16,250 nucleotides of DNA from positions 1 through 16,250 of the forward strand of contig CAMBWM010000024.1 of assembly GCA_945871335.1 (NCBI GenBank), read 5' to 3'. Shown here one piece after another: positions 1 to 5,264 of the stretch. The notes under the pieces are model-generated. The model worked only from the letters and a program-made list of their open reading frames with translations. It made no database searches and was not told the origin of the DNA. The position numbers and the translations under genes are program-made. Numbering within the stretch: position 1 is the stretch's first letter; each line of letters begins with the position of its first letter. The stretch is from Polaromonas sp. YR568. Lineage in GTDB: Bacteria > Pseudomonadota > Gammaproteobacteria > Burkholderiales > Burkholderiaceae.

Positions 1-527
1 ATGGCCACAATATTTGGCAGCTCAGCGATACGGGCGCACAGCTCGGGGCTCATGACATAACCGCAATCGGGGTGGTTCCACAAGGCAATGCCGATGTCCA
101 GCTGCTCGCTGAGGTAGCGGTAGTACTCGTAAATGGTCTCGTCGGTGTCAGCACCAAAATGTAAGACAGGACTGTGTACCACGATGTAGTCGGCACCAAC
201 ATTTTGCGAGTGGCGTGCCAGCGCCAACACGACGTCAAGGTTGGTGTCCGAGCACGAGCTGACGATGCCGCAATGGCCGTCAGCTTCTTCAACCGCCAGC
301 TCAAAAGAACGCATGCGCTCGGCCACCGACATGGAGAAAAATTCGCCCTGCTTGCCCGACACAAACAGACCGCCGAGCTTGAGCGTTTGCGCCCAGTGGC
401 GCAAGTTGCGGCGGTAGGCCGCCTCGTCCATCGCCAGGCTGTCGTCAAAGGGCGTCATGGTGGCGGCCCAGACGCCGCGAAAGTTCTCGCGTGCGTACTC
501 TTTGGCTCCTGATTTTTTGTATTTCAT
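1..527 (-). CDS. DapA-superfamily aldolase/lyase, C-terminal part off window
   Basis: The first 175 codons of a minus-strand gene are present; the rest lies beyond the left edge. The N-terminal half of a TIM barrel of the dihydrodipicolinate synthase/N-acetylneuraminate lyase superfamily is recognisable: an early TPFDD (residues 25-29), then GLFVSGKQGEFFSMS where DapA has its G-T-T-G-E loop, and PELCARIAELPNIVA leading to the Schiff-base Lys, which is outside the window. Residues 119-124 read SPVLHF where DapA has the PYY motif, so the usual catalytic Tyr is not visible and true dihydrodipicolinate synthase activity is unlikely. The ATG overlaps the TGA of the upstream molybdenum hydroxylase gene (ATGA, 524-527), implying translational coupling and a shared catabolic role. 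The substrate is unknown; a keto-acid or hydroxy-acid lyase or dehydratase is the plausible class. Confidence 0.8.
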   Translation of the reverse strand, partial: MKYKKSGAKEYARENFRGVWAATMTPFDDSLAMDEAAYRRNLRHWAQTLKLGGLFVSGKQGEFFSMSVAERMRSFELAVEEADGHCGIVSSCSDTNLDVVLALARHSQNVGADYIVVHSPVLHFGADTDETIYEYYRYLSEQLDIGIALWNHPDCGYVMSPELCARIAELPNIVA

Positions 528-2662
528 GGCGTCTGGTCTCCGGTGGTTTGTTGCATAGCCCGCCACAAGCGTTCGGCGGTCAAGGGGAAGTCAAGTTTTT
601 TTTCACCCAGGGGCGACAGTGCATCGGCCGCCGCATTGAGCAGCGCAGCCGGCACGCCGATGCAGCCGGCTTCGCCCACGCCCTTGGCGCCCAGCAGGTT
701 GGCACTGGTGCTCACGGTCAGGCTTTCAAGCTCGACCAGCGGCATCTCGTCGGCGCGCGGTATGGCGTAGTCCATGAGTGATCCGGTCAGCAGCTGGCCT
801 TGGTCGTCATAGACGATGCGCTCGAGCATGGCCTGGCCCAAGCCTTGCGCCAGACCGCCCAGCAGCTGACCTTCGGCGAGCTGCGGCGAGATGATGCGGC
901 CGGCGTCGTCCACCCAGACCAGGCGCTCGATGTGCGGCTGTCCGGTCTCGGGGTCGATAGCCATGCGGGCGATCACGCAGCCGTAGCTCCAGGCTTCGGC
1001 GGGCGCGTTGTAAACCTTGTCTTCAACGATGGGCAGCTGCTCCCCGGCATCGCGCCGGCGTGCTGCTGCAGTGGCGGCCTGCAGCACGGCGCTGCCGCCT
1101 ATGGCCATGCTGCGGCTGGCCAGCGCGCCAATGCCGGCCGGGCAAGTAGCGGTGTCGCCTTCCATCACTTTGATCAGCGCGGGGTCGCAGCCCAGCGCCT
1201 CTGCGGCAATGGCGGCATAACTGGTCTGGTGGCCCTGCCCCTGTGAGGCCGAGCCGCTGGCCACTTCCACCCGCCCGTCCGGCAGCAAGCTGACGCGGGC
1301 GCTTTCCCAGCCCTGACCGCAAGGCTCGACATACATGGCCAAGCCGATGCCCACCAATTCGCCGGCAGCGCGGCGCCGGGCTTGTTCGCACCGTTCGTGA
1401 GCATAGTCAAAACGCGCGCAGGCCCGCTCGAGTGCAGCGCGGTAGTCACCGGCGTCCAGGCTTTCACCGGTCGGCGTGACGTGGGGCATGTCGCGCACCA
1501 GATTGCGCAAGCGAAGCTCGACCGGATCGATCCCACTCTGGCGGGCCGCCATCTCGACCAAGCGCTCCATGAGCAGCGCAGCTTCGGGGCGCCCTGCCCC
1601 GCGGTAAATATGAACCGCCGCCGCGTTAGACATGGCCGCTTGCGCCGCAATGTCGATGCTGCTTACCAGGTAAGGCCCGGGCAATATGCGCGCTGCATTG
1701 CGAGCAGGCACCACCGCGCTGTAGCCAAGCCAGGCACCGGTGGGGAAGTTCATGTCAGCTTGCAAGCGTACAAAACGGCCCTGCGCATCCAGCCACAGTT
1801 CGCCTTCGAGCCGGGCGCCCCGCCCGTGTGTGGCCGAGGTGAACTCTTCTGAGCGCGAGGACGTCCACTTCACGCAGGCTTGCAAATGGTGTGCCGCAAA
1901 AGCGAGCACCAGTTCTTCAGCTGCGACCGAAGCCTTGGCGCCGAAGGCACCACCCACGTCTGGCGCAATCACGTGCACCTGGGTCAGCGTTAAACCCAGG
2001 CAGCGTGCGATGTCTGCACGAGCTCGCGAAGGCGTCTGCGTACCCAGCCAGGCGGTCAGCAGGGCAGTCTGCGGGCACCACTGCGCCAACATGGCGCGTG
2101 GTTCAAGCGACATGCTGATCACGCGGGCTTGCTGATGCACCAGCTGCACCTTGTGCACGGCCTGCAATTGCGCCCTATCACCAGCTTGGTGGTGCACTCG
2201 ACTCACTGTTTGCGCTTCGGCAGCGCCGTCGTGCAGTGCAGACTCGGCGTCATAGTCCACCGCCACGAGTTCGGCAGCGTGCTGCGCAGCGTACAAACTG
2301 CGCGCCACCACCAGGGCGATAGGCTGCCCCAGAAAATCGACCCGGTTGCGCGCTAACAAAGGAAAATCAGGCAAGGGCTGTAAAGGCAACAGCGGATTGG
2401 CAGGTGGCATGGTGAGCGCGCCCAATTGCGCCGAGTCAATGACGGCAAGCACGTCCGCACCGGCACGGGCGGCTCGCAAGTCCAGACTGCGCAGTCGGGC
2501 GCAGGCATAGGTGCTGCGTACAAATACCGCGTGCAGCATGCCAGGCACTTGCTGGTCATGCACATACTGCCCGCGCCCGGTCAGCAGGCGGCGGTCTTCA
2601 ACCCGGGCCAGGCCGTCGGGGCGTTGCGCTGCCTCTGACAAGGTGTCAGCGTGCATGCTCAT
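524..2662 (-). CDS. Xanthine dehydrogenase/CoxL-family molybdopterin-binding subunit
   Basis: A 712-residue molybdenum hydroxylase large subunit. It opens with RVEDRRLLTGRGQYVHD (20-36), typical of CoxL-type proteins. Cofactor motifs follow in order: DVGGAFGAK (235-243, usual form DVGGGFG.K), IYRGAGRPEA (352-361), GSASQGQGHQTSYA (470-483), SRS (516-518) and GAKGVGEAG (658-666), where E664 matches the general-base Glu. Family members hydroxylate heterocycles, aldehydes or CO with water as oxygen donor and work with a FAD subunit and a 2Fe-2S subunit; neither is in the window, so they would have to lie beyond the left edge or elsewhere. The protein is shorter than the 760-800 residues usual for the family, and the missing part falls around residues 530-550. 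An alternative start is Met3 (2656); no clear Shine-Dalgarno sequence distinguishes them. The substrate is not predictable; CO oxidation is unlikely because the VAYRCSFR loop of true CoxL is absent. Confidence 0.9.
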   Translation of the reverse strand: MSMHADTLSEAAQRPDGLARVEDRRLLTGRGQYVHDQQVPGMLHAVFVRSTYACARLRSLDLRAARAGADVLAVIDSAQLGALTMPPANPLLPLQPLPDFPLLARNRVDFLGQPIALVVARSLYAAQHAAELVAVDYDAESALHDGAAEAQTVSRVHHQAGDRAQLQAVHKVQLVHQQARVISMSLEPRAMLAQWCPQTALLTAWLGTQTPSRARADIARCLGLTLTQVHVIAPDVGGAFGAKASVAAEELVLAFAAHHLQACVKWTSSRSEEFTSATHGRGARLEGELWLDAQGRFVRLQADMNFPTGAWLGYSAVVPARNAARILPGPYLVSSIDIAAQAAMSNAAAVHIYRGAGRPEAALLMERLVEMAARQSGIDPVELRLRNLVRDMPHVTPTGESLDAGDYRAALERACARFDYAHERCEQARRRAAGELVGIGLAMYVEPCGQGWESARVSLLPDGRVEVASGSASQGQGHQTSYAAIAAEALGCDPALIKVMEGDTATCPAGIGALASRSMAIGGSAVLQAATAAARRRDAGEQLPIVEDKVYNAPAEAWSYGCVIARMAIDPETGQPHIERLVWVDDAGRIISPQLAEGQLLGGLAQGLGQAMLERIVYDDQGQLLTGSLMDYAIPRADEMPLVELESLTVSTSANLLGAKGVGEAGCIGVPAALLNAAADALSPLGEKKLDFPLTAERLWRAMQQTTGDQTP

Positions 2663-2680
2663 GGGATGGCGTGCGCCAAG

Positions 2681-2692
2681 TGCATGAATGCA
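2681..2692. promoter_or_regulatory. Short palindrome in the divergent gap before the molybdenum hydroxylase gene
   Basis: TGCAT-GA-ATGCA is a 5-bp-arm palindrome 19 bases upstream of the molybdenum hydroxylase start, in the 145-bp gap (2663-2807) shared with the divergent acyl-CoA-binding protein gene. It could be half of an operator, but it is short and no regulator gene is adjacent. The gap also holds a 5-bp hairpin, TGAAG-GGTT-CTTCA (2732-2745), and a weak TTAACT (2748) / GACAAT (2772) pair spaced 18 bp that might serve the acyl-CoA-binding protein gene. Confidence 0.25.
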
Positions 2693-2807
2693 TTAAAGCC
2701 GCACTGGGCCGGCCGGACAAGCCATAAATATTGAAGGGTTCTTCAGCTTAACTTGGGAGTGCGGTCTGGGCGACAATGTTGGCTCATCCCACTTGGAGCC
2801 CAAAGCC

Positions 2808-3056
2808 ATGACTGATTTGTCGCAACGCTTTCAGACCGCCGTCGCAAATTCGAAAGAACTGGACAGCCGCCCCGACAACGCCACCATGCTCAAACTTTAT
2901 GCCTTGTACAAACAAGCAATCGAAGGTGATGCGCCCGACGAAGGACCCAGCGACATGATTGGTAAATTCAAGCACAAGTCCTGGCTTGAAAAGCGTGGCA
3001 TGAGCGCCGACGCGGCAATGCAGGCCTACATTGATCTGGTCGACTCGCTCGAATAA
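2808..3056 (+). CDS. Acyl-CoA-binding protein (ACBP)
   Basis: An 82-residue single-domain ACBP, close to the roughly 86 residues of the eukaryotic family. The diagnostic LYALYKQAIEGD is at 30-41, followed by GKFKHKSW (52-59), GMSADAAMQAYIDLV (64-78) and the C-terminal leucine. The family's ligand-contacting Tyr31, Tyr34, Lys35, a Lys at 55 or 57 and Tyr74 are all present. Such proteins bind long-chain acyl-CoA in the cytosol, buffering and delivering it to beta-oxidation or lipid synthesis. The ATG at 2808 is preferred over an in-frame TTG at 2793 because GGAG at 2795-2798 is well spaced for it. The gene stands alone between a divergent molybdenum hydroxylase gene and a dead aldehyde dehydrogenase, so the context suggests no dedicated pathway. 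Confidence 0.93.
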   Translation: MTDLSQRFQTAVANSKELDSRPDNATMLKLYALYKQAIEGDAPDEGPSDMIGKFKHKSWLEKRGMSADAAMQAYIDLVDSLE

Positions 3057-3140
3057 ACCGGCGTCTCAAAGTAGGACACGCCCACTTCCAAGCTGGGGAA
3101 CTCGATCTGGTACTTCCCGCCAGGGGCAAGGACCACACCG

Positions 3141-3380
3141 TCATATTTTTGGCCAGAACGTCTTGACGTTGGTGAATTCGTGCAGCCCCAAATAGCCCAG
3201 CTCACGCCCATAGCCCCAGGTCCATCAATCGGGTTCCCACCAGCGAGTAATTTGGCGCCCTCACCCACCGAGTCAACAAGCTGTGCATGAAGCTCATCGC
3301 GCAGGTAGCGGCGCGCCATCGAGCCGACAGTACTGGCGGCGGCAATGCGACCGTCCCGGGACTGGGGATCTGTGACAAGG
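3141..3380 (-). pseudogene. Remnant of a Sad/YneI-type aldehyde dehydrogenase
   Basis: Two pieces of a succinate-semialdehyde/aldehyde dehydrogenase survive on the minus strand in different frames. The upstream piece (about 3212-3330) reads GSMARRYLRDELHAQLVD followed by GAKLLAGGNPIDGPGA, matching the region after the catalytic Cys in YneI-like enzymes (MARxDLRDELHxQV, GARLLxGG). The downstream piece (3141-3215) reads GYGRELGYLGLHEFTNVKTFWPKI and a stop, the typical C-terminus of the same family. Between GPGA and GYGRELG about 110-120 residues are missing and the reading frame shifts. Upstream, a weak VTDP...TVG match extends to about 3376 and then recognisable sequence is lost; catalytic Glu and Cys regions are gone. 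It is therefore a decayed gene. How far the remnant extends upstream is uncertain. Confidence 0.75.
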
Positions 3381-3481
3381 ACGTTGGCTATCGGAAGGCC
3401 GCCGCTCTGCCAGCGACAGCGTGCTTGAAGACGGCCGTGTCGCCAATGAAGGTTCTGGCGATTTCAGAATGAATATTGGTT

Positions 3482-3503
3482 TAAATCACAATTTTGCGAT
3501 TTA
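3482..3503. promoter_or_regulatory. 22-bp near-perfect palindrome, candidate operator
   Basis: The arms TAAATCACAA and TTGCGATTTA flank a central TT; ten of eleven positional pairs (counting the central T-T as none, one A-C mismatch in the arms) are symmetric or nearly so. It lies about 85-105 bp upstream of the better -10 box, a position suited to an activator or an autoregulating dimer. The adjacent regulator with a MerR/excisionase-type HTH is the obvious candidate to bind it, but that is inference. Confidence 0.45.
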
Positions 3504-3538
3504 CACACTTTATCGGGTGGAAAAATCTTAAAATGAAT

Positions 3539-3557
3539 TTTTTAGTTATACTAAAAA
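3539..3557. repeat. 7-bp inverted repeat enclosing a -10-like box
   Basis: TTTTTAG-TTATA-CTAAAAA is a perfect 7-bp inverted repeat with a 5-base centre, and the TATACT hexamer lies across the centre and the right arm. It may be an operator over a promoter or simply a product of the AT-rich composition. Confidence 0.35.
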
Positions 3558-3618
3558 CGATTTTTTAAATACTTATTTATTCTTTTGTATAATTTCTACA
3601 GTCCTCCATGAGCGTAGC

Positions 3619-3650
3619 TGCTGGACTCAAGCCAGCAACACTCGCTGGCT
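3619..3650 (+). promoter_or_regulatory. Competing hairpins in the 5' leader of the HTH-REC gene
   Basis: TGCTGG (3619-3624) can pair with CCAGCA (3632-3637), and AGCCAGC (3630-3636) can pair with GCTGGCT (3644-3650); both loops are 7 bases. The middle segment is shared, so the two stems are mutually exclusive. The second stem ends 7 bases before the AGGGAA ribosome-binding site. No U-run follows, so translation control or mRNA stability is more likely than termination. Confidence 0.4.
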
Positions 3651-3667
3651 AGCAACTAGGGAAAAAA

Positions 3668-4312
3668 ATGACTGTTGACTTTGTTGGCATTGGTGAAGCG
3701 GCTCAAATTTTGGGTTTGTCGCGCACATCCCTTCAGAAACTGGTTGACTCAGGTCAACTGCCCGCGGTGAAGACAAACGGCGGCCACCGGCGTATTTTGC
3801 GCAGCGCCATTGACGCGCTAGATCAAAAAATGGGGCCCAAGGCCATGCTCCGTCTGGCGGGTTTAAAACAGGGCAACGAACCCTCCGGGCGGCTCAACCA
3901 GCAGGCCCCTTCCAAGGTAGTGAATGTGTTGATCGTCGAAGATGACGAGGTTTCAGCTGTCACCTTGGTCAGCATGTTCGAAAACCATTACCCGCAAGTG
4001 CGTTGCACCATCGCCACCGATGGTCTGGACGCGGTGATGCAACTGGAACGGATCCGCCCTAATTTACTGATCACCGACCTCAACATGGAGCCCTTCGACG
4101 GCTTTCGTCTGCTCAGCATGATGGGCAGCCATGCAGAATACTCTTCCATTTCCACCCTCGTTCTGTCAGGGTTGAGCCGGGAAGAGATCGACCGCCGCGG
4201 CGGACTGCCGCCCGGCGTGCTGTTTTTCCCCAAACCGATCAACATGGAAAGAATGCGCGGCTTTCTGGACGCACATGTGCAAATTCATCAAAAGCAGGCC
4301 CCGTCTGAATGA
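3668..4312 (+). CDS. Response regulator with N-terminal MerR/excisionase-type HTH and C-terminal receiver domain
   Basis: A 214-residue protein with two parts. Residues 5-52 form a winged HTH of the excisionase/MerR type: VGIGEAAQILGLSRTSLQKLVDSGQLPAVKTNGGHRR shows the helix-turn-helix followed by the wing with the GGHRR signature. After a linker (55-83), residues 84-205 form a receiver domain with all key residues: acidic patch E91-D92-D93, phospho-acceptor D137 (LLITDLNM), S167 (VLSGLS) and K189 (FFPKPI). Most response regulators have the receiver first, so this order is reversed. The gene overlaps the following Hpt gene by ATGA, making transfer of phosphate between the two likely. It is preceded by an AT-rich operator-like region. 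No histidine kinase is encoded in the window, so the phosphate donor must be elsewhere. The target genes are unknown; autoregulation is plausible. Confidence 0.9.
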   Translation: MTVDFVGIGEAAQILGLSRTSLQKLVDSGQLPAVKTNGGHRRILRSAIDALDQKMGPKAMLRLAGLKQGNEPSGRLNQQAPSKVVNVLIVEDDEVSAVTLVSMFENHYPQVRCTIATDGLDAVMQLERIRPNLLITDLNMEPFDGFRLLSMMGSHAEYSSISTLVLSGLSREEIDRRGGLPPGVLFFPKPINMERMRGFLDAHVQIHQKQAPSE

Positions 4313-4701
4313 CGCTTCAGTACATCCACATCGATCGCCAGCGACTGACCAGCCAGATCGGTCATCGTTCAGACCTGTTGAGCCGGCTGGCCGATGCTTT
4401 TATTCGCCAGCTTGAGCCTTGGCAAGCTGACTTTGCTCAAGGCCTGCTGGCCGGCGACGTTGAGGGAGTCGGCAGGCTGCTGCACAAAATGAAGGGCAGC
4501 TGTCACGCGGTTAGCGCAACGGCTGCGGCTCAGGCGTTTGAAAAAGCCGAACAGACCCTGGCACTGGCCGCCCAGCGCCGGCAATCCGGCTTGAGCAACT
4601 CACTGGATTGGGATGGCAATGCACTGCTCGTACTGCTGCGGGAAATAGAAGCTGAATTCAAGCTCATCTTGGCCGCACGGCCCAGCCAGTCACCGGACTG
4701 A
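4309..4701 (+). CDS. Stand-alone Hpt (histidine phosphotransfer) protein
   Basis: A 130-residue, mainly helical protein with the Hpt signature LLHKMKGSCHAVSA at 57-70; H59 is the expected phosphorylated histidine, followed by the K-G-S that normally stabilises it. There is no kinase catalytic domain, transmembrane segment or receiver, so it is a free phosphotransfer protein that would shuttle phosphate between a hybrid kinase and the receiver encoded just upstream. Its start codon overlaps the stop of that regulator (ATGA, 4309-4312), a strong sign of co-translation. The first 20 residues (YIHIDRQRLTSQIGHRSDLL) resemble the helix that usually precedes the four-helix bundle in Hpt domains. The stop codon lies inside a 9-bp inverted repeat (4684-4707). 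Confidence 0.88.
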   Translation: MTLQYIHIDRQRLTSQIGHRSDLLSRLADAFIRQLEPWQADFAQGLLAGDVEGVGRLLHKMKGSCHAVSATAAAQAFEKAEQTLALAAQRRQSGLSNSLDWDGNALLVLLREIEAEFKLILAARPSQSPD

Positions 4702-4707
4702 CTGGCT
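4684..4707 (+). terminator. 9-bp perfect inverted repeat across the Hpt stop codon
   Basis: AGCCAGTCA and TGACTGGCT are perfectly complementary with a 6-base loop (CCGGAC); the Hpt TGA is 4699-4701. The following bases (ACAATGATTTTC) are only moderately T-rich, so this is a weak intrinsic terminator or an mRNA 3'-end stabiliser. The sequence GGCTACAAT (TACAAT at 4707-4712) also resembles a -10 box for the lipoprotein gene downstream, so the repeat could instead be an operator at that promoter. Confidence 0.45.
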
Positions 4708-4759
4708 ACAATGATTTTCATCTGAAGGATGAGCCAAGAGAGCAGCCGGATACACCGGT

Positions 4760-5239
4760 ATGCGCTGCTGCTTTGACACCTGCCACCATGACACTTTCAA
4801 GTCGCTGATCCTCCTTTGCGCCTCATCTACCCTGATGGCCTGCGCCAATGTGGACTTGGCTTCAGGCAAAGAAAGTGCAGGATCGCCCGAGCCATCGGCC
4901 AAGCAACTGGCCGGCGATATGCCCATACCCCCAGGTGCCACGGTCAGGCCGCAAGAATCTTTGGTCATGGGTTCTGGTAATCGCTGGATGGGCCGCATCA
5001 GCCTGAACGTGCCGGGCGATCCGCAATCTGTTTTTGCTTATTTCCGTGACGGCCTGCCCGGCTCGGGCTGGGCACTGACATCCAGCTCTTACTCCAAACT
5101 GAGCTTGCTAACCTTCAGCAAAGGCGACCGGGTTGCCACAGTTCAGCTGCAGTTTTCCAACTTCGGCGTTAACGAAGTGACCATCACTGTCACGCCGGCG
5201 GTGGTTCCAGTCGGCAAACCGGCAAGCGCCACACCCTGA
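4760..5239 (+). CDS. Putative lipoprotein of unknown function
   Basis: A 159-residue protein whose N-terminus has a lipoprotein signal: a short polar start, hydrophobic SLILLCASSTLMA and the lipobox LMAC with Cys28 as the predicted lipidated residue. Ala at +2 suggests outer-membrane sorting. The mature part begins with a flexible stretch rich in Ser, Ala, Pro and Gly, then a domain from about 55 to 148 with PIPPGATV, a WMGRISLNVPGDPQSVFAYFRDGLPGSGWALTS section and a beta-rich C-terminus. The amphipathic pattern resembles small alpha/beta domains in which an opponent strand-helix senses or packs against a partner, but no family was recognised with confidence. The ribosome-binding site before the ATG at 4760 is poor; no better in-frame start keeps the signal peptide. 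It converges with the CNNM gene, only 6 bases apart. Confidence 0.8.
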   Translation: MRCCFDTCHHDTFKSLILLCASSTLMACANVDLASGKESAGSPEPSAKQLAGDMPIPPGATVRPQESLVMGSGNRWMGRISLNVPGDPQSVFAYFRDGLPGSGWALTSSSYSKLSLLTFSKGDRVATVQLQFSNFGVNEVTITVTPAVVPVGKPASATP

Positions 5240-5264
5240 GCGCAGTCAGGCCTGAGGTGTTTTC
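5231..5264 (+). terminator. Weak terminator-like structures between convergent genes
   Basis: CCTGA (5235-5239) can pair with TCAGG (5246-5250), and ACACC (5231-5235) with GGTGT (5256-5260), which is followed by TTTT. The structure overlaps the ends of both the lipoprotein and the CNNM gene. It is short, so termination is uncertain. Confidence 0.3.

Larger units (their letters stand above)
3473..3667. promoter_or_regulatory. AT-rich control region of the HTH-REC/Hpt operon
   Basis: About 195 bases contain no gene and are strongly AT-rich from 3473 to 3600, in sharp contrast to the GC-rich coding DNA around them. Candidate -10 boxes are TATACT (3547-3552) and TATAAT (3588-3593); the second has TTAAAT (3565-3570) at 17-bp spacing as a poor -35, which suggests an activator-dependent promoter or an upstream A/T element. 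AGGGAA at 3658-3663, just before the ATG at 3668, is the ribosome-binding site. The two inverted repeats and the leader hairpins are listed separately. Possible readings are a xenogeneic-silencer-bound region, an autoregulated promoter, or a trace of an insertion or deletion event next to the dead aldehyde dehydrogenase. Confidence 0.55.

Noticed and set aside
50..448. 132-codon minus-strand open frame
   Set aside because: Out of frame with the DapA-like gene on the same strand, which carries the recognisable motifs.
2793..2807. TTG start giving five extra residues on the ACBP
   Set aside because: The GGAG ribosome-binding site lies inside this extension and is well spaced for the ATG at 2808.
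3287..3472. 61-codon plus-strand open frame
   Set aside because: No recognisable protein features; it is antisense to the aldehyde dehydrogenase remnant.
4729..4776. 15-codon open frame overlapping the lipoprotein start
   Set aside because: AAGG directly abuts its ATG, too close for a ribosome-binding site, and the peptide has no features; a leader peptide cannot be supported.
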